Part shown: positions 10,113 to 18,115 of the stretch, in pieces
Position numbering within the stretch: the first letter of the stretch is position 1
Layout: each line of letters opens with the position of its first letter
NCBI RefSeq assembly: GCF_030817015.1
Contig: NZ_JAUSYS010000001.1
Location: forward strand, 1,364,001 to 1,428,000
Length of the DNA: 64,000 bases
Origin: Arthrobacter sp. V1I7
Lineage (GTDB): Bacteria; Actinomycetota; Actinomycetes; Actinomycetales; Micrococcaceae
Direction of reading: 5' to 3'
Position numbers and translations under genes: made by a program
The notes under the pieces: model-generated
Told to the model about the DNA's origin: nothing
What the model saw: the letters and a program-made list of their open reading frames with translations, nothing else
The model's database searches: none

Positions 10113-10604
10113 ATGCCTGATATGGATCGCTGGCCCACTGGGCGCCTATTGTCCACGGCGGCACGCCTTGTTGAACACTCCTGGAACGAAAAACTGGGGG
10201 CCATCGGGCTGACACACGCCGGGGTCATCGCCATGGAGGTCCTCTCGGTTAATGGACCGATGACGCAGGCCCAACTGGCGCAACTCGTTCGGGTTCAGGC
10301 GCAAACCATGGGGAAGACGCTCAGCCGTCTGGAAGCGCATGGACACATCTCCCGGCAGCGCAGCACGTCCGACCGGCGCAGCCACGTGGTCACCCTGACG
10401 GACCGGGGACGCGAGGCCGTTAGCGCTGCCGCGGACATGGAGCGTTCCGTGCTCGCCGCAGCCTCGATTGACCCCGACGTCCTGCGGCAGGAACTGCAGG
10501 CGGTTGTCAGGGAGCTGGCCACCCGGATCTCCTCGCCGGATGCCAAGGCCGTGGTCACGGCCGCTGATCCGGCCATTGCCGTCGAGGCCACCCACCTCGG
10601 CTGA
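10113..10604 (+). CDS. MarR family transcriptional regulator
   Basis: A 163-residue winged-helix regulator. The recognition region is MTQAQLAQLVRVQAQTMGKTLSRLEAHGHI and the wing has RSTSDRRSHVVTLTDRGRE, the DxRxxxxxLT signature of MarR proteins. ATG at 10113 is preferred over the upstream in-frame start at 10071 because TATACT (10100-10105) sits 7 bases before it and no ribosome-binding site is visible, consistent with leaderless translation. It lies divergent from bcp. There is no N-terminal cysteine of OhrR type, so the ligand is unknown. Confidence 0.9.
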   Translation: MPDMDRWPTGRLLSTAARLVEHSWNEKLGAIGLTHAGVIAMEVLSVNGPMTQAQLAQLVRVQAQTMGKTLSRLEAHGHISRQRSTSDRRSHVVTLTDRGREAVSAAADMERSVLAAASIDPDVLRQELQAVVRELATRISSPDAKAVVTAADPAIAVEATHLG

Positions 10605-10753
10605 CGCCCCGCTGCGACTGACGCCCCGCGGCAACTGCGCCGGCTGGTGAATACCACCGGCCCTCCCCACACGCGGAAACGCCCCCGCCAGCCCGTCTGT
10701 TCGGCAGCAGCGTGGGAAGCGGAGGGCGCCCGGTGGCCTGAAAGCCGATGCCC

Positions 10754-11686
10754 TTACTGCCCGGTGTTACCGGCCGCCAGGTTCGGCGGAATCGTTCCCG
10801 GTCCCTTGTCCGACTTCTCTTCGCGTTCGGCGGCGCTGCGGGTGTCGCTGGCGGCGGTACCGTCTGAATCCCCTTCGACGTCCACGAGACCGTTGGTCTG
10901 GTCGAAGGGATGCGTGGCGGCGCGGTCGGCGAGCGGTTCGCCCGCGGTGACAGTCGTTCCCGAAGCCATCCCGGCCGGCGGGAAGGCACTTCCTGAGGTT
11001 CCGGTCGGCGGCAGTTGCCCCGAGCCTACCGCGCCCGTCCGCGTGGCCTCCCCAGTGTCCTGGACCGGGCTGGTGTCGTCGGTCTCCTTGCCGCGCGTGG
11101 CTGCTGCGGCGCCGACGGCAGCGGCAGCGGCCACGCCGACTCCGGCAGCGAGTTTGCCCGACACTCCGGCCTTGCCGGAATCACCGCGGGAGGCGGCGGC
11201 GTCGTCGACTCCGGGCGTGCCTACCGATCCCTCAGTGCCTACCCTGCCCCGCCACGCTCCCGAAGCGTAGCCCTCATCTTCAATAAAGCTTTTGAACCGT
11301 TCGAGGTCCTTCTCAGCCTGCCGCTCGACAACATTGAGTTTGTCGCCGACACTTTCCACGAGGCCCTCGGGCTCATACTCGAGGACCAGAACTACGGACG
11401 TCTGCCCGCCGCCGAGGTCCTCGAAGGTTACTGAGCCGGCGTTGGTGGCCCCCGATGTGGCCGCCCAGGCCACCTTCCGGTCCGGGATCTGCTCGAGGAT
11501 CCTGGCTTCCCATTGGCGCCTGACACCGGCGATTTCGGCTACCCACTCGAGACGGTCGTCACTGAGCTGCTTGACGCTCTTCACCCCGCCCATGAAATGC
11601 GGGAATTCCTCGAACTGTGTCCACTGGTTGTAGGCCGTGTTGACTGGCACGCTAACCTGGATGCGCTTTTCAACCTTGGTGTTCAC
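10754..11686 (-). CDS. SRPBCC (polyketide cyclase/dehydrase-like) family protein
   Basis: A 310-residue protein with an N-terminal START/SRPBCC hydrophobic-ligand fold at about residues 1-150 (VEKRIQVSVPVNTAYNQWTQFEEFPHFMGGV, later FEDLGGGQTSVVLVLEYEPEG). A long Ala/Gly/Thr-rich low-complexity tail follows, with no recognisable domain. Start GTG at 11686 is chosen because GGAGGAGA lies just upstream; the frame is open further but that part is not family-like. Similar proteins in actinobacteria are annotated as cyclase/dehydrase or membrane oligoketide cyclase, with unproven function. Confidence 0.85.
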   Translation of the reverse strand: MNTKVEKRIQVSVPVNTAYNQWTQFEEFPHFMGGVKSVKQLSDDRLEWVAEIAGVRRQWEARILEQIPDRKVAWAATSGATNAGSVTFEDLGGGQTSVVLVLEYEPEGLVESVGDKLNVVERQAEKDLERFKSFIEDEGYASGAWRGRVGTEGSVGTPGVDDAAASRGDSGKAGVSGKLAAGVGVAAAAAVGAAAATRGKETDDTSPVQDTGEATRTGAVGSGQLPPTGTSGSAFPPAGMASGTTVTAGEPLADRAATHPFDQTNGLVDVEGDSDGTAASDTRSAAEREEKSDKGPGTIPPNLAAGNTGQ

Positions 11687-11794
11687 AACGTCTCTCCTCC
11701 GAGTCGATCTATGACCTGGCGAACGATACAAATTCGTCAGTAGGCTTACTATAACCGCCTGATCGATGTGGAACCAGAACGGCCAAAGGTTCAT

Positions 11795-12139
11795 CGGACT
11801 ACGTGCTCCGCCACGCGGTCTCCGCGTGTCAGGTCTCAGCCGGGGGACGCTCCCGATAAGGTCGTTTCATGGATTCGTCGCCACCTCTGGAGCTGGAAGG
11901 GCAACGCTCCATCAACGAGCTGCTCGACGAGCCAATCGGGGACCGTCCCATCCAGCTCGAGCTGCCGATCCCGGGGCGCCTCCGGCCGGCAGTCCGACGG
12001 GTTGGCCGGGCGACCGTGAGCAGCGGTCGAGGACGTTAGCAGCCCTCCTCGCGCTGTCAGCCCAGCGCATGACCTCACTCGTTTTCCCCACCGTGGGGCC
12101 ACCGAGCATCAAAGCGGTCACGGCAGGGGGTTCCCTGAC
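11795..12139. other. Gene-less, decayed stretch downstream of the GH32/PfkB remnant
   Basis: No convincing gene. Short open frames exist on both strands but none has a family pattern or ribosome site. A minus-strand stretch around 11,880-11,980 reads DGTVPDWLVEQLVDG, which looks protein-like but is too short to name. The region probably holds debris of genes that once followed the GH32 hydrolase. Confidence 0.4.
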
Positions 12140-12330
12140 GCTCAAGGTCGAAGTCCTATGAGGCCGAGCCGTCGGCAGCGAGGGTGGCGGGGTGGCGGAG
12201 GCTGTGCGGTCCGCTGACTTTGAGCCAGGGAGGAGCTCGACGCCGGCACTGCGGAGGTGGGCTTCGATCGCTGCACCCCGGGGGTCATCCCCGAGTGACG
12301 TGAGCAGGGCAGTGGGCACCCCAGGCGTCG
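12140..12330 (-). pseudogene. PfkB-family sugar kinase (fructokinase-like) remnant
   Basis: About 60 codons of a ribokinase-family kinase with neither start nor end. The minus strand reads GVPTALLTSLGDDPRG, then SAGVELLPGSKSADRTASAT, the N-terminal pattern of PfkB sugar kinases. An 8-bp tandem duplication (CGCCACCC) then shifts the frame. In the corrected frame the text continues ATLAADGSAS, a TAG in place of the expected Tyr codon, then DFDLE. Its upstream end is fused to the GH32 gene. A kinase after a fructan or sucrose hydrolase would have phosphorylated released fructose. Confidence 0.75.
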
Positions 12331-13882
12331 TCACCGGACAGCCTGCGGACAACGTTGCCATCTACCAGGAGCTGGGCTTCGAGGAGCTGACCGGAGCCTG
12401 CGGCCCGGTGTCCACCGCCCACCAGCATGCTCATGAAGTTCAGGGACACCGTGAACGACGGCGACGTCATGGTCCCCTGCCTGTCGTCACCGGGTGCGCC
12501 ACCCGTTTCGAACGTGTTGATCCGCTTGGCGCCTATATGGAAGTCGCCGCCGGAGGTGGCGGGCTGGTACTGAGGTGCCAGATCGCCGGTCCCAGACCAG
12601 CCCGCGTCGGCCATTGAAGTTCCGTCAGGAACCTCGAAACCATCAAACAGCAACTCGCCGGAGGGCGGAGTGTTGTCCAGCTTGTCCGAGGTGCGGGGGT
12701 GCTGGCCACCGCCCACCAGGAAGTTGAGGTAGTCGCTCGCGACCGTGAAAGCGGGGGATTCCGTCGTGCCCAGCGGCCAGTCGCCGTCGTTGAAAGAGTT
12801 GATCAGTCCCGGGCCGGTAAAGCCGGTGACGATGTTCTGTCCCGGAAGTGTGCCCGCCGACGGGACGTCGCCGAATGGTCCGTTCTTCCAGTTGCCAGGC
12901 TCGTTGTTCACCGTCCAGCCGTTGTAGGTTCCGTCGTTGAAGCCGGCCAGCGGCGTCCCGGCCGGCAGGGCGTCGCTGGCCTCGGTGGACTCGGAAGTGA
13001 AGGTGGTGCCGTCGAAGTCGCCCACGAAGTACTGGCCCGCCGATCCGCCGGCCACGCCGCCGGGGTTGATGCTGACCACCATGACCCACTTGGTGTTTGC
13101 GGGGTCTCCGTCCACCGCGAGGGGGAACAGATCCGGGCATTCCCAGAGGCCGCCCGTCGCGTTGGCCGGCCCGAACTCGCTCAGGAGCGACCAGTCCTTG
13201 AGGTTCCCGGACTTGTAAAGCAGCACTTTGTGGTCGACGGCCTCGACGACGGCCATCACCCAGTAGCCTCCGCCGCCCGGCGAGTCGTACCAGAAGACCT
13301 TAGGGTCCCGGAAGTTTGCAGAGTTCCGGTTAGGACCGGATTGGCATCGTATTTCGTCCATGTCTGACCGTCATCCAGGCTGTAGGCGAGCGACTGTGCC
13401 TGGAGGCCCCGGTGGGGCGAGGCGTCCTTGTAGGCGCTTGTGAAAACCGCCACCAGCGGCGGGTTCCCGGCCGTCCCGAAACCGGAGGTATTGTCCTTGT
13501 CCACCACCACGCTGCCGGAAAAGATGTCCTGCTGGTCATCGGTGGGGATGGCCAGCGGCTGCTCCTTCCAGTGCGTCAGGTCCTTGGACGTGGCGTGGCC
13601 CCAGGACATGTTTCCCCACGTGTTTCCGGAGGGGTTGTGCTGGTAGTACAGGTGGTAGACGCCCTTGTGGAAGACCATCCCGTTGGGATCGTTCAGCCAG
13701 TTCTGTTCCGGCGTGTAATGGATTGCCGGCCGGTATTGTTCTTCGCCGACGGTGGCCGCAGCCTGCGCCTGCGCGGCGCCTGCCAGTGCCGCCGACAGGC
13801 TGAGCCCGGCCAGGGTGAGCGCAGAACACACCCGGATTTTTTTGGATTTGGTGGTCAACATATTTTGGAGGTCGCCCTTCAT
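12285..13882 (-). pseudogene. Glycoside hydrolase family 32 (levanase/invertase-like), frameshifted and 3'-truncated
   Basis: A secreted fructan or sucrose hydrolase. The N-terminal frame (13882 to about 13330) has a signal peptide ending near AQAQAAA and the nucleophile motif WLNDPNG (Asp65). The second frame carries FRDPKVFW (transition-state Asp) and WECPDLFPL (acid/base Glu), so all three catalytic blocks exist but in two frames. One base is missing near 13330; adding it gives NPVL then NRNSANFRDP. The beta-sandwich tail ends at VDGNVVRRLSGDD, where the sequence switches to a PfkB-like frame, so the 3' end is lost. A LacI-type palindrome precedes it. MLTT at 13861 is an alternative start. 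Confidence 0.88.
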
Positions 13883-13901
13883 CGCGCGTGCCTAGTAAAT
13901 A

Positions 13902-13913
13902 GACAACGTTGTC
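13902..13913. promoter_or_regulatory. LacI-type operator upstream of GH32 gene
   Basis: A perfect 12-bp palindrome GACAACGTTGTC lies 20 bp before the GH32 start, within TGACAACGTTGTCT on the coding strand. The central CG and AACGTT core are typical of sugar-responsive LacI-family operators, such as those for sucrose and fructan genes. The cognate regulator is not adjacent. Confidence 0.7.
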
Positions 13914-14141
13914 AGTGACAGGAACGGTAAGTTATGTCCACAAGACAAGTCAACGAAAGGGGGGCCGGGGCGCGACCGAGCCCCTCGGCGGCCAGAATGG
14001 CGGCGTTAGCCCGCATGATCTACATGCAGAGCGAGCAGATGAACAGCTCGTGAGCCGGCGATCTCGGCCGGCTTCCGGAGCCGGAGGGTCTGCCGGAATA
14101 GCTAGCGCGTAAATGTCCCTTTGAGGGAATTGGGCAAAAGA

Positions 14142-14185
14142 AAACCCCGTCCTCACCGGCCGCCAGGCCAGTAAAGACGGGGTTT
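14142..14185 (-). terminator. Orphaned native terminator of tRNA-Lys
   Basis: AAACCCCGTC and GACGGGGTTT form a 10-bp stem, followed on the minus strand by TTTTCTTTT. It lies just outside attL, facing the duplicated tRNA-Lys 3' end, and so is probably the chromosomal terminator separated from its tRNA by insertion of the element. Confidence 0.7.
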
Positions 14186-14189
14186 CCGT

Positions 14190-14228
14190 TGGTGCACCCC
14201 CCGGGACTCGAACCCGGAACCCATTGAT
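14190..14228. other. attL: duplicated 3' end of tRNA-Lys
   Basis: These 39 bases are identical to 21718-21756, the CCA end, acceptor 3' strand, T-arm and variable region of tRNA-Lys. Here they are followed by unrelated DNA instead of the anticodon arm, so this is not a tRNA gene but the attachment-site remnant of an integrated element. Confidence 0.92.
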
Positions 14229-14389
14229 CCCGAATAGGGGCAAGTCTTGCATACCCCACACGACCCGCGTATCATCCACAGGCCCCCATGTGAGAACCGC
14301 GGAATCTAGGGGTTTTTGCCATATTTTGGCCCATTAAATCCACGGTCACCCCACCGCAATCCCTATGCCCCCATAGGTCACCACGGATT

Positions 14390-14412
14390 AAAAGACGACT
14401 AAACGACGAGTA
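14390..14412 (+). repeat. 23-bp direct repeat, left copy (candidate integrase arm site)
   Basis: Identical in 23 of 23 bases and orientation to 21625-21647. It contains two related half-units, GACGACTAA and ACGACGAGTA. It lies 161 bp inside attL, while its partner lies 70 bp inside attR. Location on both arms of the presumed attP suggests arm-type binding sites for the element's tyrosine recombinase. Confidence 0.6.
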
Positions 14413-14426
14413 AATAGGCCCATCCG

Positions 14427-14459
14427 TTGACAGTAGCCAAGTGTCAACCTAGGGTTGAC
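14427..14459 (+). promoter_or_regulatory. Promoter with overlapping operator for the small HTH gene
   Basis: TTGACA (14427-14432), a 17-bp spacer and TAGGGT (14450-14455) make a good housekeeping promoter; transcription would start about 14462, at the ATG. The palindrome GTCAACCTAGGGTTGAC (14443-14459, 7-bp arms) covers the -10, and TGTCAA (14442-14447) also pairs with the -35 TTGACA. Binding of the encoded HTH protein here would repress its own synthesis. Confidence 0.65.
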
Positions 14460-14462
14460 GTT

Positions 14463-14654
14463 ATGGATGCGAAGAAGAAGCAAGACTCACTGGAAGCTAT
14501 CCGCTGGCCACTCGAAGCACTCAAGCAGGAGGAGGCTCGCCTGCACGGCTATGTCAAAGTGGCCCGCATAGACGGCGCATCATGGACCGAGATCGGCAAG
14601 ATCCTAGGCGTCACCCGGCAAGCGGCGCAGAAGCGCTTCGGCAAGCCCTCCTAG
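14463..14654 (+). CDS. Small helix-turn-helix protein
   Basis: A 63-residue protein made of an N-terminal amphipathic helix (DSLEAIRWPLEALKQEEARLHGYV) and a C-terminal helix-turn-helix (GASWTEIGKILGVTRQAAQKRFG). It is probably a DNA-binding regulator. ATG at 14463 coincides with the predicted transcription start, so translation is likely leaderless; the open frame upstream overlaps the promoter. It is the first gene inside attL. No pathway can be assigned; self-repression is inferred from the palindrome over its -10 box. Confidence 0.75.
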   Translation: MDAKKKQDSLEAIRWPLEALKQEEARLHGYVKVARIDGASWTEIGKILGVTRQAAQKRFGKPS

Positions 14655-14738
14655 CCAAGGCTTCGGACTCCGCTGCGGACGCGCTCGTTTAGGTGGGTAG
14701 TATGCTCGGTGATCTTTACTTCTATTTGGGGGTTTCTC

Positions 14739-15110
14739 TTGAAACGCATTCTCGCGCCGATCGCCATCATCGCCACGCTGCTCCTCGCTGGTTGCAGTGG
14801 CCCCAGTAAGGATGCCGACTACAAGGACGTAAACGACTTGGCTACCGCATATAAGCAGGCGGTCGGCGGCGGTATGGACTGCTTCGAAACGAAGAACGAC
14901 ATTCACGACCATGATTGGGTTCAGACGACCTGCGGCCCAACAGCGATCGTGATGATGTTTACATCCGACGCTATCCGCGAAGAGGTCAAGAAGAAGAACC
15001 CCCTAGAATCCGGACGGCGCTTTATCCAGGGTAAGAACTGGCTCATCGAGGGTGACCAGTATGAGATCGAGAAAGCGCATGAAGTTCTGGGTGGGGAACT
15101 ACTCAAGTAG
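14739..15110 (+). CDS. Small lipoprotein, unknown function
   Basis: About 123 residues from TTG at 14739, preceded by GGGGG 6 bases upstream; GTG at 14709 is an alternative. The signal peptide KRILAPIAIIATLLLAGC carries an LAGC lipobox. The mature part has two cysteines (MDCFET and TTCGPTAIVMMF) that could form a disulfide, and ends HEVLGGELLK. No family is recognised. It lies within the tRNA-Lys element; similar short lipoproteins with a paired-Cys core are common in actinobacterial prophages and islands. Confidence 0.7.
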   Translation: MKRILAPIAIIATLLLAGCSGPSKDADYKDVNDLATAYKQAVGGGMDCFETKNDIHDHDWVQTTCGPTAIVMMFTSDAIREEVKKKNPLESGRRFIQGKNWLIEGDQYEIEKAHEVLGGELLK

Positions 15111-15153
15111 CGACGCCGCCGCGGCCGACGCGCTGGGCTGACACTCACACCTC

Positions 15154-15184
15154 AAGGCCCTGCACCCTCCCGGTGCGAGGCCTT
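15154..15184 (+). terminator. Terminator after the lipoprotein gene
   Basis: AAGGCC and GGCCTT, with inner CACC and GGTG, form an interrupted stem 43 bp after the lipoprotein stop. The T-tract is short (TTACC), so strength is uncertain. Confidence 0.5.
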
Positions 15185-15335
15185 ACCCATGCCCCCAGAA
15201 ACTCGCCGCCGCCCTAGCCGGGCCTCCCAGCACCGGCATCTGCGCCCGTCGTCTCGGCGATTCCGGAGCGGCATGTCCCACCAACGAAAAAGCCGGCCCC
15301 ACCCAGTGAAGGTTGGCGGGGCGCTTTGGGCTTAC

Positions 15336-15436
15336 TCACTTGGTCGCTCGAGGGGTGTCGGTCGTCAGGTGGTGATCAGGATTGACGGTAGGAACCTGGC
15401 TGCCGGCTTCGTATTTGCCGGTGTAGCTCGGGCGTC
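15336..15436 (-). pseudogene. 3' remnant of a second holin-like gene
   Basis: The minus strand reads YTGKYEAGSQVPTVNPDHHLTTDTPRATK and stop, matching the C-terminus of the holin-like gene at 19381-19719 (YQGKHEDGSQVPNV, then NTEQHLTAD). Only about 32 codons survive and the membrane-spanning part is gone. A weak stem-loop follows at about 15289-15325, as one does after the intact copy, so a gene-plus-terminator unit was duplicated and then lost. Confidence 0.7.
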
Positions 15437-15530
15437 TTAGTTTGCGAGCATGCAGAACAACTCAACTCGCCGGTACGAGTGCCCGTCCGGGTGACCTGCT
15501 AGGGTTTCGAAACCAGCTAGAGGAGACCCT

Positions 15531-16331
15531 GTGATTATTTTCGAAGTGACGAAACCGGGTACTTGGCTTCAAGGGATCGAAGACAGCCAAGTGAAACGTG
15601 ACGTCGAAGCGTTGCTAGACCTACTGCTCCAATGCCTGGCAGACGCCGCTGTCTCCCTCTCCCTGTTTGAGACAGCTCGAGCGCAATATCCGAGGCCCGG
15701 CGCGTTCACTGAGGAACAGCGGAGAAAAGAGTCGGCCCAGGTGCAGCGCCATCTTGATCGACTGTTGCGCGATTTGCCGCCCGGGTTGGACGGCGCGGAT
15801 CGATTCGATGCCCGAAACCGACTCAGCGACCTAGCGCGGGTCGAGGCGAAGAAGCAGCGGTGGTTAGACGGGGAAGTGCCTATGGCCTATCGCAGTCGGC
15901 TATCCGTCATACATGCGAAGTCATGCCTCTATGCATTCGACACTCTGCAGAAGACGCTGGGCCTCCTTCAGAAGATGCCCGGGGCGCCGACCGAAATCGC
16001 AGAGGCTGTCTCCGACTTTGAAGCCGGCTTCCCCGGCCTAGTCCACGTGAGGGACTCAGCGCATCATGCCGAAGATAGGGCACAAGGCAAGAGACGGAAA
16101 TCTCGGATTGATCTCCAACCTGTTTCGAACGACCTAATCAATGCCCCCAGCGGCGGTGCTCTGATACACAATGTTTTTATTGGCAATCGGTTCGGCAGCA
16201 CACTGGGAGATGGAAGTTACGGCGAAGTCGAAATAAGCGCTGAATCTGTCGGTCGCTGCCAAAGTGTCGTGCAGTCCGTTTACGACTCCTACCAGTGGTC
16301 AGGGCCCACGGAGCATAAGCCGAGCTCTTAG
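15531..16331 (+). CDS. Hypothetical protein, element cargo
   Basis: A 266-residue soluble protein of unknown family. GTG at 15531 has an AGAGGAGA site 6 bases upstream, and a TAGGGT -10 candidate lies at 15500-15505. The first 150 residues look mostly helical with charged heptads (VKRDVEALLDLLLQCL, QVQRHLDRLLRDLP, RNRLSDLARVEAKKQRW). The C-terminal part is Gly/Ser/Asn-rich (GALIHNVFIGNRFGST, GDGSYGEVEISAESV) and may be beta-rich. No signal peptide or membrane segment. The coding frame looks intact, unlike most neighbours. It overlaps the convergent pseudogene by 4 bp. Confidence 0.75.
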   Translation: MIIFEVTKPGTWLQGIEDSQVKRDVEALLDLLLQCLADAAVSLSLFETARAQYPRPGAFTEEQRRKESAQVQRHLDRLLRDLPPGLDGADRFDARNRLSDLARVEAKKQRWLDGEVPMAYRSRLSVIHAKSCLYAFDTLQKTLGLLQKMPGAPTEIAEAVSDFEAGFPGLVHVRDSAHHAEDRAQGKRRKSRIDLQPVSNDLINAPSGGALIHNVFIGNRFGSTLGDGSYGEVEISAESVGRCQSVVQSVYDSYQWSGPTEHKPSS

Positions 16332-16685
16332 GCCGACAGGAAGCCGGGCAATCTCTCACCCCACCTGACGCCGCGCAGGTTATCTGGACAGCGGCGGTAC
16401 TCTTCGATGTCCCACTCCGAGTCCGTGACGCGGCGAACGTTCCCAGCGGGGATCCAAGCCCAGTGAGCGTGGCTCTCATCGTCGCCCCAGGACACGAGGA
16501 TATGGGACGGGTTCCAGCGCTCCGCGACGGCGTAGACATCGACCGTTCCGCCGCCGGCAAGTGGCACGGCGGCCCTGATCTTCGGGTAGTTCCCGTAAGT
16601 CCAGGACTTAGCTTTCTTCCGGTGGGCGGTCCGGATCCGGTTTCAGGTATTCGTACGTTTCCCCGCCGAGGGTGAAGGATGCCAT
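16328..16685 (-). pseudogene. Frameshifted hypothetical gene, copy 1
   Basis: ATG at 16685 begins MASFTLGGETYEYLKPDPDRPPEE, then meets TAA. In another frame it continues KSWTYGNYPKIRAAVPLAGGG, with WNPSHILVSW, HWAWIPAGNVRRVTDSEWD and the end LPGFLSA at 16328. The two parts join near 16620-16626, so the gene has lost its frame. A near-identical arrangement at 17429-17792 shows this was one protein of about 115 residues. Function is unknown. The Trp-rich core suggests a small compact domain, and similar short proteins occur in actinophages. Confidence 0.75.
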
Positions 16686-16936
16686 GGGGCCATGCTACCC
16701 AAACACCAAAACGACCCCGCAGGCCGCGTGCTGCGTGCAGGGTCGTTCCGGTAGAACGTCCTGCCACCATTGGGTGTACGACACAACCTGCTCAGCCTAG
16801 GGGGCAGGGTGGTGCTGGTCAACGGTATTGCCGGGATGACGAACTATGACTAGCGTGTGCTTTCAGAAGTGGCCCGGAGTACCCAATTGGGGGGTGGGCC
16901 AACTCTGCGGCCTCTCATTGAGGCAATGACGGAACT

Positions 16937-16968
16937 GCCCCGGCACCTGTCGTTGGTCCGGGGCTTTT
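16937..16968 (+). terminator. Rho-independent terminator-like stem-loop
   Basis: GCCCCGG and CCGGGGC arms around a 14-base loop, followed by TTTTCT on the plus strand. No intact plus-strand gene precedes it closely, so it is probably left from a lost gene. Confidence 0.55.
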
Positions 16969-17076
16969 CTGTGCCGTGAAGGGTTGGGCCAGAGCCCCGA
17001 CCAAGGAAATGTACAGGTCCGGCAAATAGTTTCGACGCAGGAATCATCTTCCCCCTAGGTTCGATGGTTCTCACAA

Positions 17077-17115
17077 GGGGCTGGCTCCATCGTCGCGAAC
17101 AATGGAGCCAGCCCC
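17077..17115. repeat. Perfect 14-bp inverted repeat
   Basis: GGGGCTGGCTCCAT and ATGGAGCCAGCCCC flank an 11-base loop. It could be a terminator stem or a protein site; no T-run follows on either strand. Confidence 0.6.
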
Positions 17116-17428
17116 GCCCCATGTTACGTACGTGTCCAAAAGTGGACACCTGAGCCAATCGCCCCAGTGCAGGGTTCGACACATTCTCGGCAAATGCCGA
17201 GTTTGCCTTGATATCTGCCGGCTGACGCGCTCCAGCTTGCTGGGCCACCACTTCTAGCGCTGGAATCTATGGCATGGGCGGGTGCCTGGCCTGACCCAAA
17301 GCGCCCCCGCCCCGTCTCGGTCTCAAGAAGTCGCGGCGGGGGCGTTCCGGGTGAACCGTCCTGCCGCTATGGGGGTTGCGAGAGAACTCGGTAAACATAA
17401 GTCGCCGAGGTTATGCAAGTCAAGTGAA

Positions 17429-17792
17429 TCAGCTACGCCGGGCAGGAAGCCTGGCAGACGGTCTCCCCATCGGATTCCGCGCAAGTGTTCCGGGCACTTC
17501 GGACATTTGTCCGATGTCCCACTCTGAATCTGTCACGCGCCGGACGTTCCCGGAGGGTATCCACGCCCAGTGCACGTGCCGCTCGTCGTCGAGCCAGTTG
17601 GCCAGGATGTGGGAGGGGTTCCAGCGGTCCGCGTGAGCGTATACGTCGATGGTCCCCGCCCGCTGCTAGAGGAAGGCTTGCCATGACCTTTGGACGCTGC
17701 CCGTATGTCCACGACTGGGCGTCTTCCGGTGGGTGGCCGGGATCGGGCATGAGGTACTCGTAGGTGGTCCCGTCCAGGGCGAAGCTCCGCAT
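17429..17792 (-). pseudogene. Frameshifted hypothetical gene, copy 2
   Basis: ATG at 17792 begins MRSFALDGTTYEYLMPDPGHPPED, then WTYGQRPKVMASLPLAAGG. At a G-run (plus 17654-17657) the frame shifts; removing one G continues TIDVYAHADRWNPSHILANW, HWAWIPSGNVRRVTDSEWD, to TGA at 17429. About two thirds of residues match copy 1 over the core, with different ends. Its lesion is at another place from that of copy 1, so the two copies were disabled independently. Confidence 0.75.
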
Positions 17793-17905
17793 AGACACAA
17801 GCGTAGGGGGGTAACGGCGAAACTCAACGTTGGGCTGGCAAAGGCCAAGAGCGTCCCAGCCCGATGGGGCTGTGACGCTCTTCTACATGCAGCCATTCTG
17901 GGCAG

Positions 17906-18115
17906 CTACCGGCGCAGACCCAAGATCGCAAAACATCCCAGCAGCGTCGGTGGTATCAGGATCCAAGGCTCAGTACCCCGCAAACCGATTCCGACCAAGC
18001 CGATCGCAAGCGCCACGATGGCGAGAAACAGCACTACAAGGCTTACAAGATCAATCCGCCAGGTCCTGTTCTGGCGTGGACGAATCTCCTGATGATGGTG
18101 TCGTATTGTCATCAT
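17906..18115 (-). CDS. Small membrane protein, unknown
   Basis: A 69-residue protein with a basic His/Arg-rich N-terminus and two membrane segments (LVSLVVLFLAIVALAIGLVG at about 23-42 and WILIPPTLLGCFAILGL near the end). It overlaps the last 65 bases of the preceding 322-residue gene in another frame, which suggests translational coupling. A start further in cannot be excluded. No family is recognised; the hydrophobic pattern is the main evidence that it is real. Confidence 0.55.
   Translation of the reverse strand: MMTIRHHHQEIRPRQNRTWRIDLVSLVVLFLAIVALAIGLVGIGLRGTEPWILIPPTLLGCFAILGLRR

Larger units (their letters stand above)
16686..17428. other. Gene-poor stretch with several stem-loops and a repeated module
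   Basis: No convincing gene. A minus-strand open frame at 16850-17251 lacks family features and a ribosome site. Stem-loops are at 16710-16747 (AACGACCC arms), 16937-16964, 17077-17115 and 17302-17344 (10-bp GC arms). The first and last are each followed by a related 30-bp stretch (16744-16773 and 17343-17373, beginning CGTTCCGG, then GTCCTGCC), so a stem-loop-plus-leader module was duplicated together with the flanking pseudogenes. Confidence 0.55.

Noticed and set aside
14190..14280. A second tRNA gene
   Set aside because: Only the 3' 39 bases match tRNA-Lys; no D-arm or anticodon stem can be formed.
16850..17251. 133-residue minus-strand protein
   Set aside because: Covers two hairpins, with no ribosome site or family pattern.
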